Shown here: positions 1 through 9,420 of the stretch, in pieces | How the letters are laid out: the number at the start of each line of letters is the position of its first letter | Position numbering within the stretch: the stretch's first letter is position 1 | Assembly (NCBI RefSeq): GCF_001552535.1 | Contig: NZ_BCRJ01000039.1 | Span: 1 to 64,000 of the forward strand | Length of the DNA: 64,000 bases | Direction of reading: 5' to 3' | DNA from: Nocardioides jensenii JCM 1364 = NBRC 14755 | Lineage (GTDB): Bacteria > Actinomycetota > Actinomycetes > Propionibacteriales > Nocardioidaceae | Position numbers and translations under genes: made by a program | The notes under the pieces: generated by a model | What the model saw: the letters and a program-made list of their open reading frames with translations, nothing else | What the model was told of the DNA's origin: nothing | Databases searched by the model: none

Positions 1-689
1 TTCAGGTGGGCCTGGGCCACGTCGATGTCGGTGCCGGTGAACGGCGATGCTCCGCCGTTGAGGCAGGCCCACAGCAGGCACCCCAGTGAGTAGATGTCAC
101 TGGCCGGGGTGCCGGGGGAGCCCTGACTGCGTTCGGGGGCCAGCCACGCCCAGGTGCCGGCCACCGCCCCGGTCACGGTCAGACCGAGGCTGTCACCGGT
201 GCGGGCGATGCCGAAGTCGCACAGATAGACATGCGGTTCCGTCGAGTCCGCAGAACGGAGCAGGACGTTGGCAGGTTTCACGTCGCGGTGCACCACTCCC
301 GCCCGGTGGGCGTCGAACAACGCGTCGGCGACCTGGGCACAGATCCGGGCGGCCAACTGCGGGGGCAGCGGGCCGCGGCTGCGCAACAGCGCCCCGAGGT
401 CGCCACCGTCGACGTACTGGGTGGTGATGTAGACGGTGTCGTCGTGGACACCGTGGTCGAAGATCGACACGATGTGGGCCGAGTCGACCCTGGCCAGGGT
501 CGCCGCCTCGTGCGCGAACCGCTCCCGGAAGCTGGTGTCCGAGGCGAGCTGCGGCCACATCACCTTGAGCGCCACGGTGCGGTTCAGCTCGGTGTCCGTG
601 GCCAGGTGGACGACGCCCATGCCGCCGCTGCCGAGCTGACGCTCGATGCGGTAGCGGCCGAACCTCGCGCCCACGGTGCCGGGGGTCAT
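1..689 (-). CDS. Ser/Thr protein kinase, 3' end cut by window edge
   Basis: Eukaryotic-type (Hanks) serine/threonine kinase, read from ATG at 689 and still open at base 1, so about 229 residues are visible. Seen: a glycine-rich loop near residue 20 (GSGGMG), the lysine of VALK, the catalytic loop HRDVKPANVLL, the CDFG magnesium motif and the APER motif. The transmembrane and extracellular parts would lie outside the window. Its ATG overlaps the stop of the upstream kinase gene as ATGA, so translation is probably coupled. It is the last visible member of a four-kinase tandem array with very similar catalytic domains, which suggests local duplication. Substrate and ligand cannot be told from sequence. 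Confidence 0.9.
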   Translation of the reverse strand, partial: MTPGTVGARFGRYRIERQLGSGGMGVVHLATDTELNRTVALKVMWPQLASDTSFRERFAHEAATLARVDSAHIVSIFDHGVHDDTVYITTQYVDGGDLGALLRSRGPLPPQLAARICAQVADALFDAHRAGVVHRDVKPANVLLRSADSTEPHVYLCDFGIARTGDSLGLTVTGAVAGTWAWLAPERSQGSPGTPASDIYSLGCLLWACLNGGASPFTGTDIDVAQAHL

Positions 690-2701
690 GCGATCTCGTC
701 CAAGGCGTCGGGACTGTAGCCGCAGTCAGGGCAGGAGACCCAGTGGGTGAACGGGTCGAAGCCGGTGTCATTGCCGAGAGCGACACGGATCTCGGCGCGG
801 CCGTCCACCTCGGGCACCATCACGATGTCGGTGCGCCGGTCTCCGTTGACGTCGGAGGCGACCAGGATCGCCCCGTCGCCGTGGTCCTTGGGGTCCCGGA
901 TGCGCGGGCCACGGGCGAACCCGTCGTCGCCGTCCGGGGTCCAGATGCGCACGTCGGAGGTCTCGTAGTCGGGGACACGGACCACCAGCGACGCGACGTC
1001 GTCCCCGTCGTTGTCGACGGCGGCCAGGGCGATGTCGCGCGACGACCCGTCCACCCGCGGAGCTCTGGTCGAGGGGACGAAGCGCCCGCCGGTGGAGGTC
1101 AGCATGGCGATGCGGCCGTCGTACTCGATGCGCTTGCCGGCAAAGCTCTGCCCACCCGCGACCACACCGGCGACGTCGTCGTCGCCGTCACCGTCGAAGT
1201 CCCCGAGCGCCAATGTCTTGCCGTCGGACTCGAGCGGAGCGGTGCCCCAGTCGACGGCTCGGGTGAAGGTCCGGCCCCGGTTGAGTGCCACCCGAAGCTG
1301 GAGGGGTGCGTCGTAGTCCGGTGCGGCGCCGAACATGAAGTCGGCACGACCGTCACCGTTGAAGTCGCCGGCGGCGGTGAGGCTGCCTGTGGGGTCCACT
1401 CCGTCGATACGGTAGCCCGCGGTGCGGCCCGTGGCGAACGTGACGAAGATGACGGCCGACTTGACCTCCGCGGTGTCGTCCGCGCCGTCGCCGTCGAAGT
1501 CCGCCCGGAGCGTCGAGACGGACCCGGTGCCGGCGTCGGGCCCACGAACCTGGCCGTCGGCGGCACCGGAGAAGAGAATCGTGCGGGGGGCGGTGTCGAA
1601 GTCGAGCAGCTGGAGGTCGCCGTACCCGTCTCCGTCGAGGTCGCCGACGATCGCCTCGGGTTCGGGAGGCGTCGTGGGTGTGCTCGGTGACGGCTTCGCC
1701 GTCGGCTGGTCCGCACCGTGGTCGCCGGTGGCCCACCAGATGCCGGCCCCGGTCAGGGGAACCAGCACGAGCAGGGCCGCGAGCGCCGGCAGCCAGCGTC
1801 GACGACGGCGACGCGGCGTCGTCACCCTGGGCGCGTAGGTGTCGACGTCGGAGGCGTCGAAGCCGGCAGGTGCGAGATCGGCCAGGGCACGCAGGTCGCG
1901 GGCCATGAGGTCGGCCGACGGATAGCGCCGGGCCGGGTCCTTGGCCATCGAGCCGGCCAGGATGCGGTTCAGCAGTCGGGCAGCAGGGTCGGTGCCGTTG
2001 AACTGCGGCACCGGGGCGTTGCGATGCGCGAGCGCAACCTGCACGTCGGTGCCCGAGTACGGCGGCTGCCCGGTCACCGCCGCCCAGACCAGGCAGCCCA
2101 GGGCGTAGATGTCGCTCGAGGGAGTGGCCGGAGCCCCGAGGGAGCGCTCCGGGGCCAGGTAGGCCCAGGTGCCGGCCACACCGCCGGCCATGGTCAGGCC
2201 CTCCTGCTCGGTCTGCGCGATGCCGAAGTCGCACAGGTAGGCCTGCTGCTTGGGGTGGTCGGGGTCGCGGACCAGGATGTTGGCCGGCTTCACGTCACGG
2301 TGCACGATGCCGGCGCGGTGAGCATCGTCCAGGGCCGCGGCAATCTGCGCGGCGACGGCGGCCGCCATCGGCGGCGGCATCGGGCCACGCCGGTCGACCA
2401 GCTGACCGAGGTCCCCGCCGGCGATGAACTGGGTGGCGATGAACGGGACGCCGTCCTGCTCGCCGTGCTCGAAGATCTGCGTGATGTGCGGCGAGTTCAG
2501 GCGAGCCAGGGCATCGGCCTCGCGGTGGAACCGCTCCAGGAACTCCTCTGACCCGGCGAGCTCGGCCGACATCACCTTGAGGGCGACCGCGCGGCCGAGT
2601 CGGGTGTCGTGGGCGAGGAAGACCATGCCCATCCCACCTCGGCCGAGCAGTCGGTCGAGGTGGTAGCGGCCGAACTCCTGGCCGACCTTCGGTGGGGTCA
2701 C
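686..2701 (-). CDS. Membrane Ser/Thr kinase with extracellular FG-GAP/VCBS-like repeats
   Basis: About 671 residues. The GTG start at 2701 was chosen because it overlaps the previous gene's stop as GTGA; an in-frame ATG at 2752 would lie inside that gene. Order: kinase domain (about 1-270; GRGGMG loop, VALK, HRDVKPANIL, CDFG, APER), an Arg-rich stretch followed by one membrane helix (about 301-320), a Ser/Thr/Pro linker, then a C-terminal half with at least five DxDGDG- or DxNGDG-type motifs spaced as in FG-GAP/VCBS repeats, which bind Ca2+ and fold as beta-propellers. Inferred topology: cytoplasmic kinase, outside propeller-like sensor. PASTA domains, usual in PknB, are absent. The kinase call is firm; the sensor role is inference. 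Confidence 0.92.
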   Translation of the reverse strand: MTPPKVGQEFGRYHLDRLLGRGGMGMVFLAHDTRLGRAVALKVMSAELAGSEEFLERFHREADALARLNSPHITQIFEHGEQDGVPFIATQFIAGGDLGQLVDRRGPMPPPMAAAVAAQIAAALDDAHRAGIVHRDVKPANILVRDPDHPKQQAYLCDFGIAQTEQEGLTMAGGVAGTWAYLAPERSLGAPATPSSDIYALGCLVWAAVTGQPPYSGTDVQVALAHRNAPVPQFNGTDPAARLLNRILAGSMAKDPARRYPSADLMARDLRALADLAPAGFDASDVDTYAPRVTTPRRRRRRWLPALAALLVLVPLTGAGIWWATGDHGADQPTAKPSPSTPTTPPEPEAIVGDLDGDGYGDLQLLDFDTAPRTILFSGAADGQVRGPDAGTGSVSTLRADFDGDGADDTAEVKSAVIFVTFATGRTAGYRIDGVDPTGSLTAAGDFNGDGRADFMFGAAPDYDAPLQLRVALNRGRTFTRAVDWGTAPLESDGKTLALGDFDGDGDDDVAGVVAGGQSFAGKRIEYDGRIAMLTSTGGRFVPSTRAPRVDGSSRDIALAAVDNDGDDVASLVVRVPDYETSDVRIWTPDGDDGFARGPRIRDPKDHGDGAILVASDVNGDRRTDIVMVPEVDGRAEIRVALGNDTGFDPFTHWVSCPDCGYSPDALDEIA

Positions 2702-4776
2702 AGCGCCCGTCCGATCATGTGCCAGGACTCCTTGCAGTCCTTGTTGAGGCACTCGGGTGCGGCCCAGCGGCGTGGCTCGCTGAAGCTGGTCCCGGTCGAG
2801 GTCGCCACGTCGATCGTGACCGCACCGCCCTCGGCGGTGTGGAGGAGGACCGCGTCGGCGAGACCGTCACCGTTGACGTCGGAGGTGATCATGCGGTTGC
2901 TGCCCTCATCGGGGTCTGCGCCGGGATCGTTCGCCCAGGTGACGCCGGCCGAGACCTCGCCGTCCTCCACCTCGAAGACCTGCAGGGTGCTCGACTTCGC
3001 GGTGGCGTGGACGACGATCTCGTCGGTGCCGTCGCCGTCCACGTCGGCGACCTCGAGGGGCGAGGAGTACTCCTCGTCGCCGGTCACCGCGCGTCGCGAG
3101 CTGGCGGTGCCGAAGGAGTCGGCGTCAGAGATCATGACCTGCAGTTGCGGTGTGAGGTGCGGCCTGTCCTTGGTGGGCCTGGGCAGTCGACGCAGGACGA
3201 GGTCGGCGTCGCCGTCGCCGTCGATGTCTCCGGCGCTGAGGTATTCGCTGTAGTCCAACCAGCCCGGCACCACACCCCACTGCTCCGGATCGGTGAATCC
3301 CTCGTCGGAGCTGAGCGCGACCTCGACGATGAGGTCGGTCCGGGCGGCGTCGGGGTCCCGGCCGTAGGACAGGACCAGGTCGTCGCGGCCGTCGCCGTTC
3401 ACATCGGCCAACAGCGGATAGGCCTCCTCACGGTTGGCCTTCTTCGGAAACTCCGCCTCCGAGCGAGTGCCGTCGGCGGCCAGGATCTCCGCGGACAGCG
3501 CGTTCGTCTCGAGGTTCTCGTCGACACCGACCACGTCGACCAGGCCGTCACCGTCGACGTCTCCGCTCACGCTCAGGCCCTCGGTCTGGGTGCGGCGGAC
3601 CGGCGTGCCGAACCTCGTGCCGTCGGAGGTGAACAGGAAGTCGCGACCCTCCTTGTAGGCGTCGCCGAAGTTGTACCAACGGACGAGGACGTCGCCCTTG
3701 CCGTCTCCGTCCACGTCACCGAGGATCGCTGCCGGCTCATCCGAGTCGCCGGGCTCGTCGTCCTTCTGCCACACCGCGTACGCCGTACCGGCGGCGGCGA
3801 GCAGGGCGACCGCGACGGCGACCGGGAGCCAACGCCGACGCCCACGCCGGGCATGCGGCGCGCCGCCGGTGCCGGAGCGCACGGCGGTGCCGGTGTCGGT
3901 CGGCACGGTGGTCGAGGGGGCGGGCGCGACCAGGGCTCGGTCGCCGAACCGGGTGAGCGAGAGGAGGTCGGTGCGGAACTCCTCGGCGGTCGCGTAGCGG
4001 TCACCCGGGTTCTTGGCCAGTGCCCGGGCCAGCACCGCGTTGACCCGGGCCGTGACCGCGTCGTCGCCCACGAACTGGGGCACGGGCTGCTGCACCTGGG
4101 CCAGGGCCACCTCGACGTCGGAGCCGCCGTACGGCGCGTGACCGGTGAGCGTCGCCCACAGCACACAGCCGAGGGCGTAGATGTCGGAGGCCGGGGTGCC
4201 CGGATCGCCCTTGGTGCGTTCGGGAGCCAACCAGGCCCAACTGCCGGCGACGCCGCCGGTCCGGGTCAACCCGGTGGTGCCGGTGTGGGCGATGCCGAAG
4301 TCGCACAGGTAGGCGAAGGGCTCGGATCCGCGGTCGCGCAGCAGCACGTTGGTGGGCTTGACGTCTCGGTGCACGACGCCGGCGCGGTGGGCGTCGTCGA
4401 GCGCTCCGGCGATCTGGGCGCAGAGCGTGGCGGCGCGGGTCAGCGGCAGTGGGCCCTCGTCGCGCAGCACGTCGCCCAGGTCACCGCCGCGCACGAACTG
4501 GGTGGAGATCCACGGGACGCCGTCCTCGACGCCGTGGTCGTGGATGGTCACCACGTGCGGGGAGTCGAGCCTGGCCATCACGTCGGCCTCGCGCTCGAAG
4601 CGTTGGGTGAACTCGTCGTCACCGTGCAGGCGGCCGGCCATCACCTTCAACGCGACCGTGCGGTTGAGCCGGGTGTCGGTGGCCCGGAAGACCACGCCCA
4701 TGCCGCCCATGCCGATGCGCTCTTCGATCAGGTAGCGCCCGAAACGACTGCCGGGTGAGGGGGAGTTGAGGTTCAT
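2698..4776 (-). CDS. Membrane Ser/Thr kinase with extracellular FG-GAP/VCBS-like repeats
   Basis: 692 residues, ATG start, 13 bases after the stop of the upstream kinase gene. The N-terminal Hanks domain shows GMGGMG, VALK, HRDVKPTNVLL, CDFG and APER. One membrane helix at about 313-335 follows an Arg-rich stop-transfer stretch (RRGRRRW). The ectodomain has repeated DVDGDG, DVNGDG and DIDGDG calcium-loop motifs, as in FG-GAP/VCBS repeats. The C-terminus has a Cys pair (CLNKDC), a possible disulfide if exported. It is paralogous to the next gene with the same architecture; both keep the kinase and the repeat ectodomain. Probably an envelope sensor kinase; the ligand is unknown. Confidence 0.92.
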   Translation of the reverse strand: MNLNSPSPGSRFGRYLIEERIGMGGMGVVFRATDTRLNRTVALKVMAGRLHGDDEFTQRFEREADVMARLDSPHVVTIHDHGVEDGVPWISTQFVRGGDLGDVLRDEGPLPLTRAATLCAQIAGALDDAHRAGVVHRDVKPTNVLLRDRGSEPFAYLCDFGIAHTGTTGLTRTGGVAGSWAWLAPERTKGDPGTPASDIYALGCVLWATLTGHAPYGGSDVEVALAQVQQPVPQFVGDDAVTARVNAVLARALAKNPGDRYATAEEFRTDLLSLTRFGDRALVAPAPSTTVPTDTGTAVRSGTGGAPHARRGRRRWLPVAVAVALLAAAGTAYAVWQKDDEPGDSDEPAAILGDVDGDGKGDVLVRWYNFGDAYKEGRDFLFTSDGTRFGTPVRRTQTEGLSVSGDVDGDGLVDVVGVDENLETNALSAEILAADGTRSEAEFPKKANREEAYPLLADVNGDGRDDLVLSYGRDPDAARTDLIVEVALSSDEGFTDPEQWGVVPGWLDYSEYLSAGDIDGDGDADLVLRRLPRPTKDRPHLTPQLQVMISDADSFGTASSRRAVTGDEEYSSPLEVADVDGDGTDEIVVHATAKSSTLQVFEVEDGEVSAGVTWANDPGADPDEGSNRMITSDVNGDGLADAVLLHTAEGGAVTIDVATSTGTSFSEPRRWAAPECLNKDCKESWHMIGRAL

Positions 4777-4789
4777 GTCGCGCTTCGGG

Positions 4790-6475
4790 TCACAGTCCGT
4801 CAGGGCACCCGGCCGGCGGGTGCTGTGGGTCGCTGATGCAGGCGTAGTAGCTCGGGAGCGGCGGCTCGGTGTCCGGTCGGGGGAACAGCAGGTCGGGGTT
4901 CTGTGCGGTGGCGAGCAGGGTGTCGCCCGTGATGCGCACCTTGGACTTCAGCTTGTCGATGGCAGCGGATGCGGGCACTCGCTGGATCCGTTCCCCGACG
5001 GAGATCTCCGGCCGTCCGGTGGTCAGGTCGCCGGGAATGGAGACCCGGTGCGACAGCTCGGTGCTGCCGTCGATGTGGAACCAGGTCTCGAGGGCGACGG
5101 TGCCGTCGGCGGCGGTGAGCAGCCGGCAGGCCGACAGCTCGCTGTTGAGGTCCTTGCACGTCGCGGTCAGGGCGTACTTGTCGTCCGAGGGGATGTGGGA
5201 GACCCGCAGGCTGACCGAGTAGTCCTTGCTCCTGCTGTCGACGGTCCACTGGGTGGCGATGTCCCACTCGCTCGGGTCGAGGTCTCGGGGCATGCCGTCG
5301 ACGATGTTGCCCTGCGTCACGCTCCAGGTGTGGGCCTTCGGATCTTCGGGGGTCCCGGCAGGGAACAGGGCGACGATCGCGTCCGTGAGAACGGCGGCTC
5401 GCGACCCCGGCTCATCGGTGTCGGTGGGATCCGTCGTGGCGCTGGTCGTCTCGGTGGTCGTGTCGGTCGCCGGGGTGTCCGAGGTCGCACCGCTGCTCGG
5501 GTCGTCGGCACCGGGGTTGCTGTCGTCGTCGTTCTGCGCGATCGCCCACACGGCGCCCCCGACACCCAGGGCGATCACGAGTGCGGCGCAGGCCGCGATC
5601 AGGGCACCGCCCTTGCGTGGCCTCCGTGGAGCAGGTGGTGGCAGGGGTCGCGGCCCGTCGGCCAGGAGGGCCGCGCGGAACTCGCCGGCACTGGCGAACC
5701 GCTGGGTCGGGTCCTTGGCCATCGCTCGTTCCAGGACGGTGTTGAGGTGGCGGGCGTCGACCCCGGGTAGTTGTCTCACCGGAGCGTTCACGTGCGCCTG
5801 CGCCACCTGCAGGTCCGAGCCGGCGTACGGCGCATCACCGGTGAGGCACGCCCACAACACGCATCCGAGGGCGTAGATGTCGCTGGCCGGGGAGGCGGGG
5901 GCGCCGTTGAGTCGTTCGGGGGAGAGGTAGGCCCAGGACCCGGCGACCGCACCCGTCGCGGTCTGACCGTGCTGCCCGGGCAGGTCGCCGGCCTGCGCGA
6001 TACCGAAGTCGCAGAGATAGGTGAACAGTGAGGGCGCATCGGGATCGCGCACCAGCACGTTGGCCGGTTTGACGTCGCGGTGCACGATGCCGCTGCGGTG
6101 GGCGTCGTCGAGCGCCTCGGCCAGTTGGCCGACCAGTGCCACCGCTGCCGGGCGGGGCAGCGGACCGCGGCTCCGCAACAGGGCGCCCAGGTCGCCGCCA
6201 CCGACGAGCTGGGTGGCGATGTAGGCCGAGCCGTCGTGCTCGCCGTGCTCGAAGATCGACACGATGTGCGGCGAGTCGAGCCGGGCGAGGATCGAGGCCT
6301 CCCGCTGGAAGCGGGCGGCGAACCCGGGGTCCCCGGCGAGGTTGGAGGAGACCACCTTGAGTGCCACGCGCCGGCCTAGCCGGGTGTCCGTGGCAGCGAA
6401 GACCACACCCATGCCGCCAGAGCCCAGCCGCGACTCGATGCGGTAGGGCCCGAAATTGCTGCCAGGAGTCAACAT
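4790..6475 (-). CDS. Membrane Ser/Thr kinase with unique ectodomain
   Basis: 561 residues from ATG 6475; an upstream in-frame start at 6517 would only add a tail unlike its paralogues, whose proteins begin shortly before FGPYRIE-like sequence. First gene of the minus-strand kinase array. Kinase motifs: GSGGMG, VALK, HRDVKPANVL, CDFG, SPER. A membrane helix at about 287-312 is followed by a Thr/Ser/Asp-rich linker and a domain of about 200 residues with several cysteines (CKDLNSELSAC, and a Cys pair near the C-terminus). Unlike the next two genes it has no FG-GAP motifs, so the ectodomain was swapped or has diverged. Divergently transcribed from purD across 78 bases. Confidence 0.9.
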   Translation of the reverse strand: MLTPGSNFGPYRIESRLGSGGMGVVFAATDTRLGRRVALKVVSSNLAGDPGFAARFQREASILARLDSPHIVSIFEHGEHDGSAYIATQLVGGGDLGALLRSRGPLPRPAAVALVGQLAEALDDAHRSGIVHRDVKPANVLVRDPDAPSLFTYLCDFGIAQAGDLPGQHGQTATGAVAGSWAYLSPERLNGAPASPASDIYALGCVLWACLTGDAPYAGSDLQVAQAHVNAPVRQLPGVDARHLNTVLERAMAKDPTQRFASAGEFRAALLADGPRPLPPPAPRRPRKGGALIAACAALVIALGVGGAVWAIAQNDDDSNPGADDPSSGATSDTPATDTTTETTSATTDPTDTDEPGSRAAVLTDAIVALFPAGTPEDPKAHTWSVTQGNIVDGMPRDLDPSEWDIATQWTVDSRSKDYSVSLRVSHIPSDDKYALTATCKDLNSELSACRLLTAADGTVALETWFHIDGSTELSHRVSIPGDLTTGRPEISVGERIQRVPASAAIDKLKSKVRITGDTLLATAQNPDLLFPRPDTEPPLPSYYACISDPQHPPAGCPDGL

Positions 6476-6539
6476 GTCGGGCCCATCTTGCCTCACGCGG
6501 ATCCCGCAGACGCCCATGCACCACGCGGTGAGCGGTCGG

Positions 6540-6545
6540 TAGGAT
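6540..6545 (+). promoter_or_regulatory. purD -10 hexamer, leaderless start
   Basis: TAGGAT, 8 bases before the GTG of purD. Transcription would begin at or next to the start codon, and there is no Shine-Dalgarno sequence. The region is shared with the divergent kinase array. Confidence 0.55.
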
Positions 6546-6553
6546 CACCGCCC

Positions 6554-7822
6554 GTGAAGACTCTCGTCATCGGCACCGGCGGCCGCGAACACGCCCTCGT
6601 TCTCGCACTCGCCAACGACCCGGGGGTCACGGAGGTGCACGCGGCGCCGGGCAACCCGGGCATCGCTGCCGATGCCACCCTCCATGCGGTCGACCCCATG
6701 GACGGTGCCGCCGTTGCCGAGCTGGCCGTCGAGATCGGTGCGGACCTGGTCATCGTCGGACCGGAGGCGCCGCTGGTCGCCGGAGTCGCCGATGCGGTGA
6801 CCGGACGGGGCATCACCTGCTTCGGGCCGACCCTGGCCGCCGCGCGACTCGAGGGATCGAAGGCGTTCAGCAAGGAGGTGATGGCCGCGGCCGGTGTGCC
6901 GACCGCCGGTTCGCTCACCTGCACGACCCCGGATGAGGCCGCGGCCGCGCTGGACGCGTTCGGGGCGCCGTACGTCGTCAAGGACGATGCGTTGGCTGCC
7001 GGCAAGGGAGTGGTCGTCACCGGCGATCGCGACGAGGCCCTGGCCCACGCGGCCACCTGCGGCACCGTGGTGGTCGAGGAGTTCCTCGACGGTCCCGAGG
7101 TGTCGGTGTTCGCGGTCTGCGACGGCGCCACCGCCCACGCCCTGCGCCCGGCCCAGGACTTCAAGCGCATCTTCGACGGCGGTCGCGGCGCCAACACCGG
7201 CGGGATGGGGTCCTACACCCCGCTCACCTGGGCGCCCGGCGACCTCGCCGCGACGGTGCTCGAGACCGTCGTGCAGCCCACCCTCGACGAGATGGTTCGC
7301 CGCGGTACGCCGTTCCGCGGCTGCCTCTATGTGGGGCTCGCGCTGACCGAGGCCGGACCGAAGGTGATCGAGTTCAACGTGCGCTTCGGCGACCCCGACA
7401 TCCAGCCGGTGCTGGCCACGCTCGAGTCGCCGTTGGGCGAGCTGCTGCTCGCTGCCGCCCAGGGCCGGCTCGCCGAGGTGCCCGCCCCCACCTTCCGTGA
7501 CGACGCCTGCGTCACCGTGGTGCTGGCCTCCGCCGGCTATCCGGAGTCATCGTCGAAGGGTGACGTGATCACCGGTGTCGGTGCGGCCAACGGCGTCAAC
7601 GATGTCGACGTGATCCATGCGGGGACGGCGATCGTCGACGGATCGCTGGTGACCGCCGGCGGCCGGGTGCTCGCCGTACGCGCCGTGGGTTATGACGTCG
7701 ACGACGCTCGGGCGCGGGCCTATGCGGCTGCCGACCTGATCACGTTCGAGGGCATGCAGCGTCGCAGCGACATCGCCGCCGAACCGCTCGGTGTGGTCGA
7801 GGGTGCCGCCGCACGCGACTGA
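6554..7822 (+). CDS. purD: Phosphoribosylamine-glycine ligase
   Basis: GAR synthetase, second step of purine synthesis: phosphoribosylamine + glycine + ATP to GAR. 422 residues, the usual PurD length, with N-terminal VKTLVIGTGGREHAL (the GGREHA signature), a central ATP-grasp domain and the family motif RFGDPDIQPVL. The GTG at 6554 is chosen because the signature begins a few residues later and a TAGGAT -10 lies just upstream; extending to the ATG at 6488 would add unrelated residues and destroy the promoter. purB follows after about 80 bases, probably with its own promoter. Confidence 0.97.
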   Translation: MKTLVIGTGGREHALVLALANDPGVTEVHAAPGNPGIAADATLHAVDPMDGAAVAELAVEIGADLVIVGPEAPLVAGVADAVTGRGITCFGPTLAAARLEGSKAFSKEVMAAAGVPTAGSLTCTTPDEAAAALDAFGAPYVVKDDALAAGKGVVVTGDRDEALAHAATCGTVVVEEFLDGPEVSVFAVCDGATAHALRPAQDFKRIFDGGRGANTGGMGSYTPLTWAPGDLAATVLETVVQPTLDEMVRRGTPFRGCLYVGLALTEAGPKVIEFNVRFGDPDIQPVLATLESPLGELLLAAAQGRLAEVPAPTFRDDACVTVVLASAGYPESSSKGDVITGVGAANGVNDVDVIHAGTAIVDGSLVTAGGRVLAVRAVGYDVDDARARAYAAADLITFEGMQRRSDIAAEPLGVVEGAAARD

Positions 7823-7905
7823 TCCTGCGGATGACCGTGCGCGACTGTCTCTCGCCCGGGCGCATGATTCGGGAGGTCCCGCCACCCGTGGGAGAATCTG
7901 GCCTC

Positions 7906-9324
7906 GTGACCGTCCCCAACGTCCTCGCCACCCGCTATGCCGCCGCCGACCTCGCCGCGATCTGGTCCCCCGAGCACAAGATCGTGCTCGAGCGCCAGCT
8001 CTGGATCGCCGTGCTCAAGGCCCAGAAGGACCTCGGCATCGACGTGCCCGACGGTGTCGTCGAGGCCTACGAGAAGGTCGTGGACCAGGTCGATCTCGAC
8101 TCCATCGCCGCCCGTGAACGGATCACCCGCCACGACGTGAAGGCCCGCATCGAGGAGTTCTGCGCGCTGGCCGGCCACGAGCACATCCACAAGGGAATGA
8201 CGTCTCGCGACCTCACCGAGAACGTCGAGCAGCTCCAGGTGCGCCAGTCGCTCGAGCTGCTCCGCGACCGCGGCATCGCCACCTTGGCCCGGCTGGCCCG
8301 GCTGGCCACCGAGCACGAGACCACCGTGATGGCCGGCCGCTCCCACAACGTGGCGGCCCAGGCCACCACTCTCGGCAAGCGCTTCGCCACCGTCGCCGAC
8401 GAGATGCTGGTCGCGATCACCCGCATCGAGGAGCTGCTGGCCCGCTACCCGCTGCGCGGCATCAAGGGCCCGATGGGCACCGCCCAGGACATGCTCGACC
8501 TGCTCGACGGCGACGCCGCCAAGCTGGCCGACCTCGAGTCCCGGGTGGCCGCCCACCTCGGCTTCGACAACGTGCTCACCTCCGTCGGCCAGGTCTACCC
8601 GCGCTCGCTCGACTTCGAGGCCGTCTCCGCCCTCGTGCAGCTGGTCGCCGGCCCGTCCAACCTGGCCACCACGATCCGGCTGATGGCCGGCATCGAGCTG
8701 GTCACCGAGGGCTTCAAGGAGGGCCAGGTCGGCTCCTCGGCGATGCCCCACAAGATGAACACCCGCTCGTGCGAGCGGGTCAACGGCCTCGCCGTCATCC
8801 TGCGCGGCCACCTCTCCATGGTCGGCGAGCTGGCCGGTGACCAGTGGAACGAGGGCGACGTCTCCTGCTCGGTCGTACGCCGGGTGGCCCTGCCCGACGC
8901 GTTCTTCGCCGCCGACGGGTTGTTCCAGACCTTCCTCACGGTGCTCGACGAGTTCGGTGCGTTCCCGGCTGTGATCCAGCGCGAGCTCGACCGCTACCTG
9001 CCGTTCCTGGCCACCACCAAGGTGCTGATGAGTGCCGTGCGCAACGGCGTCGGGCGTGAGACCGCTCACGAGGCGATCAAGGAGAACGCGGTCGCCGTGG
9101 CCCTCGAGATGCGTCAGGGGCTGGCCGCCAACGACCTCTTCGACTGGCTTGCCGCCGATGAGCGGTTGGGCCTCACCAAGGACCAGATCGCCGCCCTGGT
9201 GGCCGATCCGATCGCCTTCACGGGTGCGGCGGTGGAGCAGACCCAGGCCGTCGTACGCCGGATCGCCGACGTGGTCGCCGAGCACCCCGAGGCGGCGGCC
9301 TACGCCCCCGGCGACATCCTCTGA
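7906..9324 (+). CDS. purB: Adenylosuccinate lyase
   Basis: Cleaves SAICAR to AICAR and adenylosuccinate to AMP, so it acts in both IMP and AMP synthesis. 472 residues from GTG 7906. The fumarase/aspartase superfamily signature SSAMPHKMN is at about residues 277-285; the Ser of this mobile loop is the expected catalytic base. GRSHNVAAQ and KGMTSRDLTEN active-site segments are also visible. A GAGAAT hexamer 8 bases upstream suits a leaderless start. Earlier in-frame starts (7831) only add residues not seen in the family. Confidence 0.97.
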   Translation: MTVPNVLATRYAAADLAAIWSPEHKIVLERQLWIAVLKAQKDLGIDVPDGVVEAYEKVVDQVDLDSIAARERITRHDVKARIEEFCALAGHEHIHKGMTSRDLTENVEQLQVRQSLELLRDRGIATLARLARLATEHETTVMAGRSHNVAAQATTLGKRFATVADEMLVAITRIEELLARYPLRGIKGPMGTAQDMLDLLDGDAAKLADLESRVAAHLGFDNVLTSVGQVYPRSLDFEAVSALVQLVAGPSNLATTIRLMAGIELVTEGFKEGQVGSSAMPHKMNTRSCERVNGLAVILRGHLSMVGELAGDQWNEGDVSCSVVRRVALPDAFFAADGLFQTFLTVLDEFGAFPAVIQRELDRYLPFLATTKVLMSAVRNGVGRETAHEAIKENAVAVALEMRQGLAANDLFDWLAADERLGLTKDQIAALVADPIAFTGAAVEQTQAVVRRIADVVAEHPEAAAYAPGDIL

Positions 9325-9346
9325 CCATGTGATCGGAGCCTCGTCA

Positions 9347-9372
9347 CAGGTTGCGTCATCGCTGGCAACCTG
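9347..9372. promoter_or_regulatory. Inverted repeat between purB and BCCT gene
   Basis: CAGGTTGC at 9347-9354 is mirrored by GCAACCTG at 9365-9372 with a 10-base spacer. No T-tract follows, so it is either a weak purB terminator or an operator for the transporter gene. GGTCAA/TTGACC (9377-9394) forms a second, smaller dyad next to it. Confidence 0.35.
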
Positions 9373-9420
9373 AAACGGTCAATGGGTTTTGACCCTTACG
9401 TCGAGGAGGCGCACTCCACA

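Noticed and set aside
2692-4758. Long plus-strand frame opposite the second FG-GAP kinase
   Set aside because: Antisense shadow of a well-conserved kinase; composition is Val/Gly/Arg/Asp-rich without domains, typical of GC-rich third-position mirrors.
1-6475. Assembly duplication to explain the kinase array
   Set aside because: The paralogues differ along their length, so they are diverged genes, not repeated sequence.
7720-9285. 521-residue minus-strand frame opposite purB
   Set aside because: Shadow of purB with no recognisable domain.
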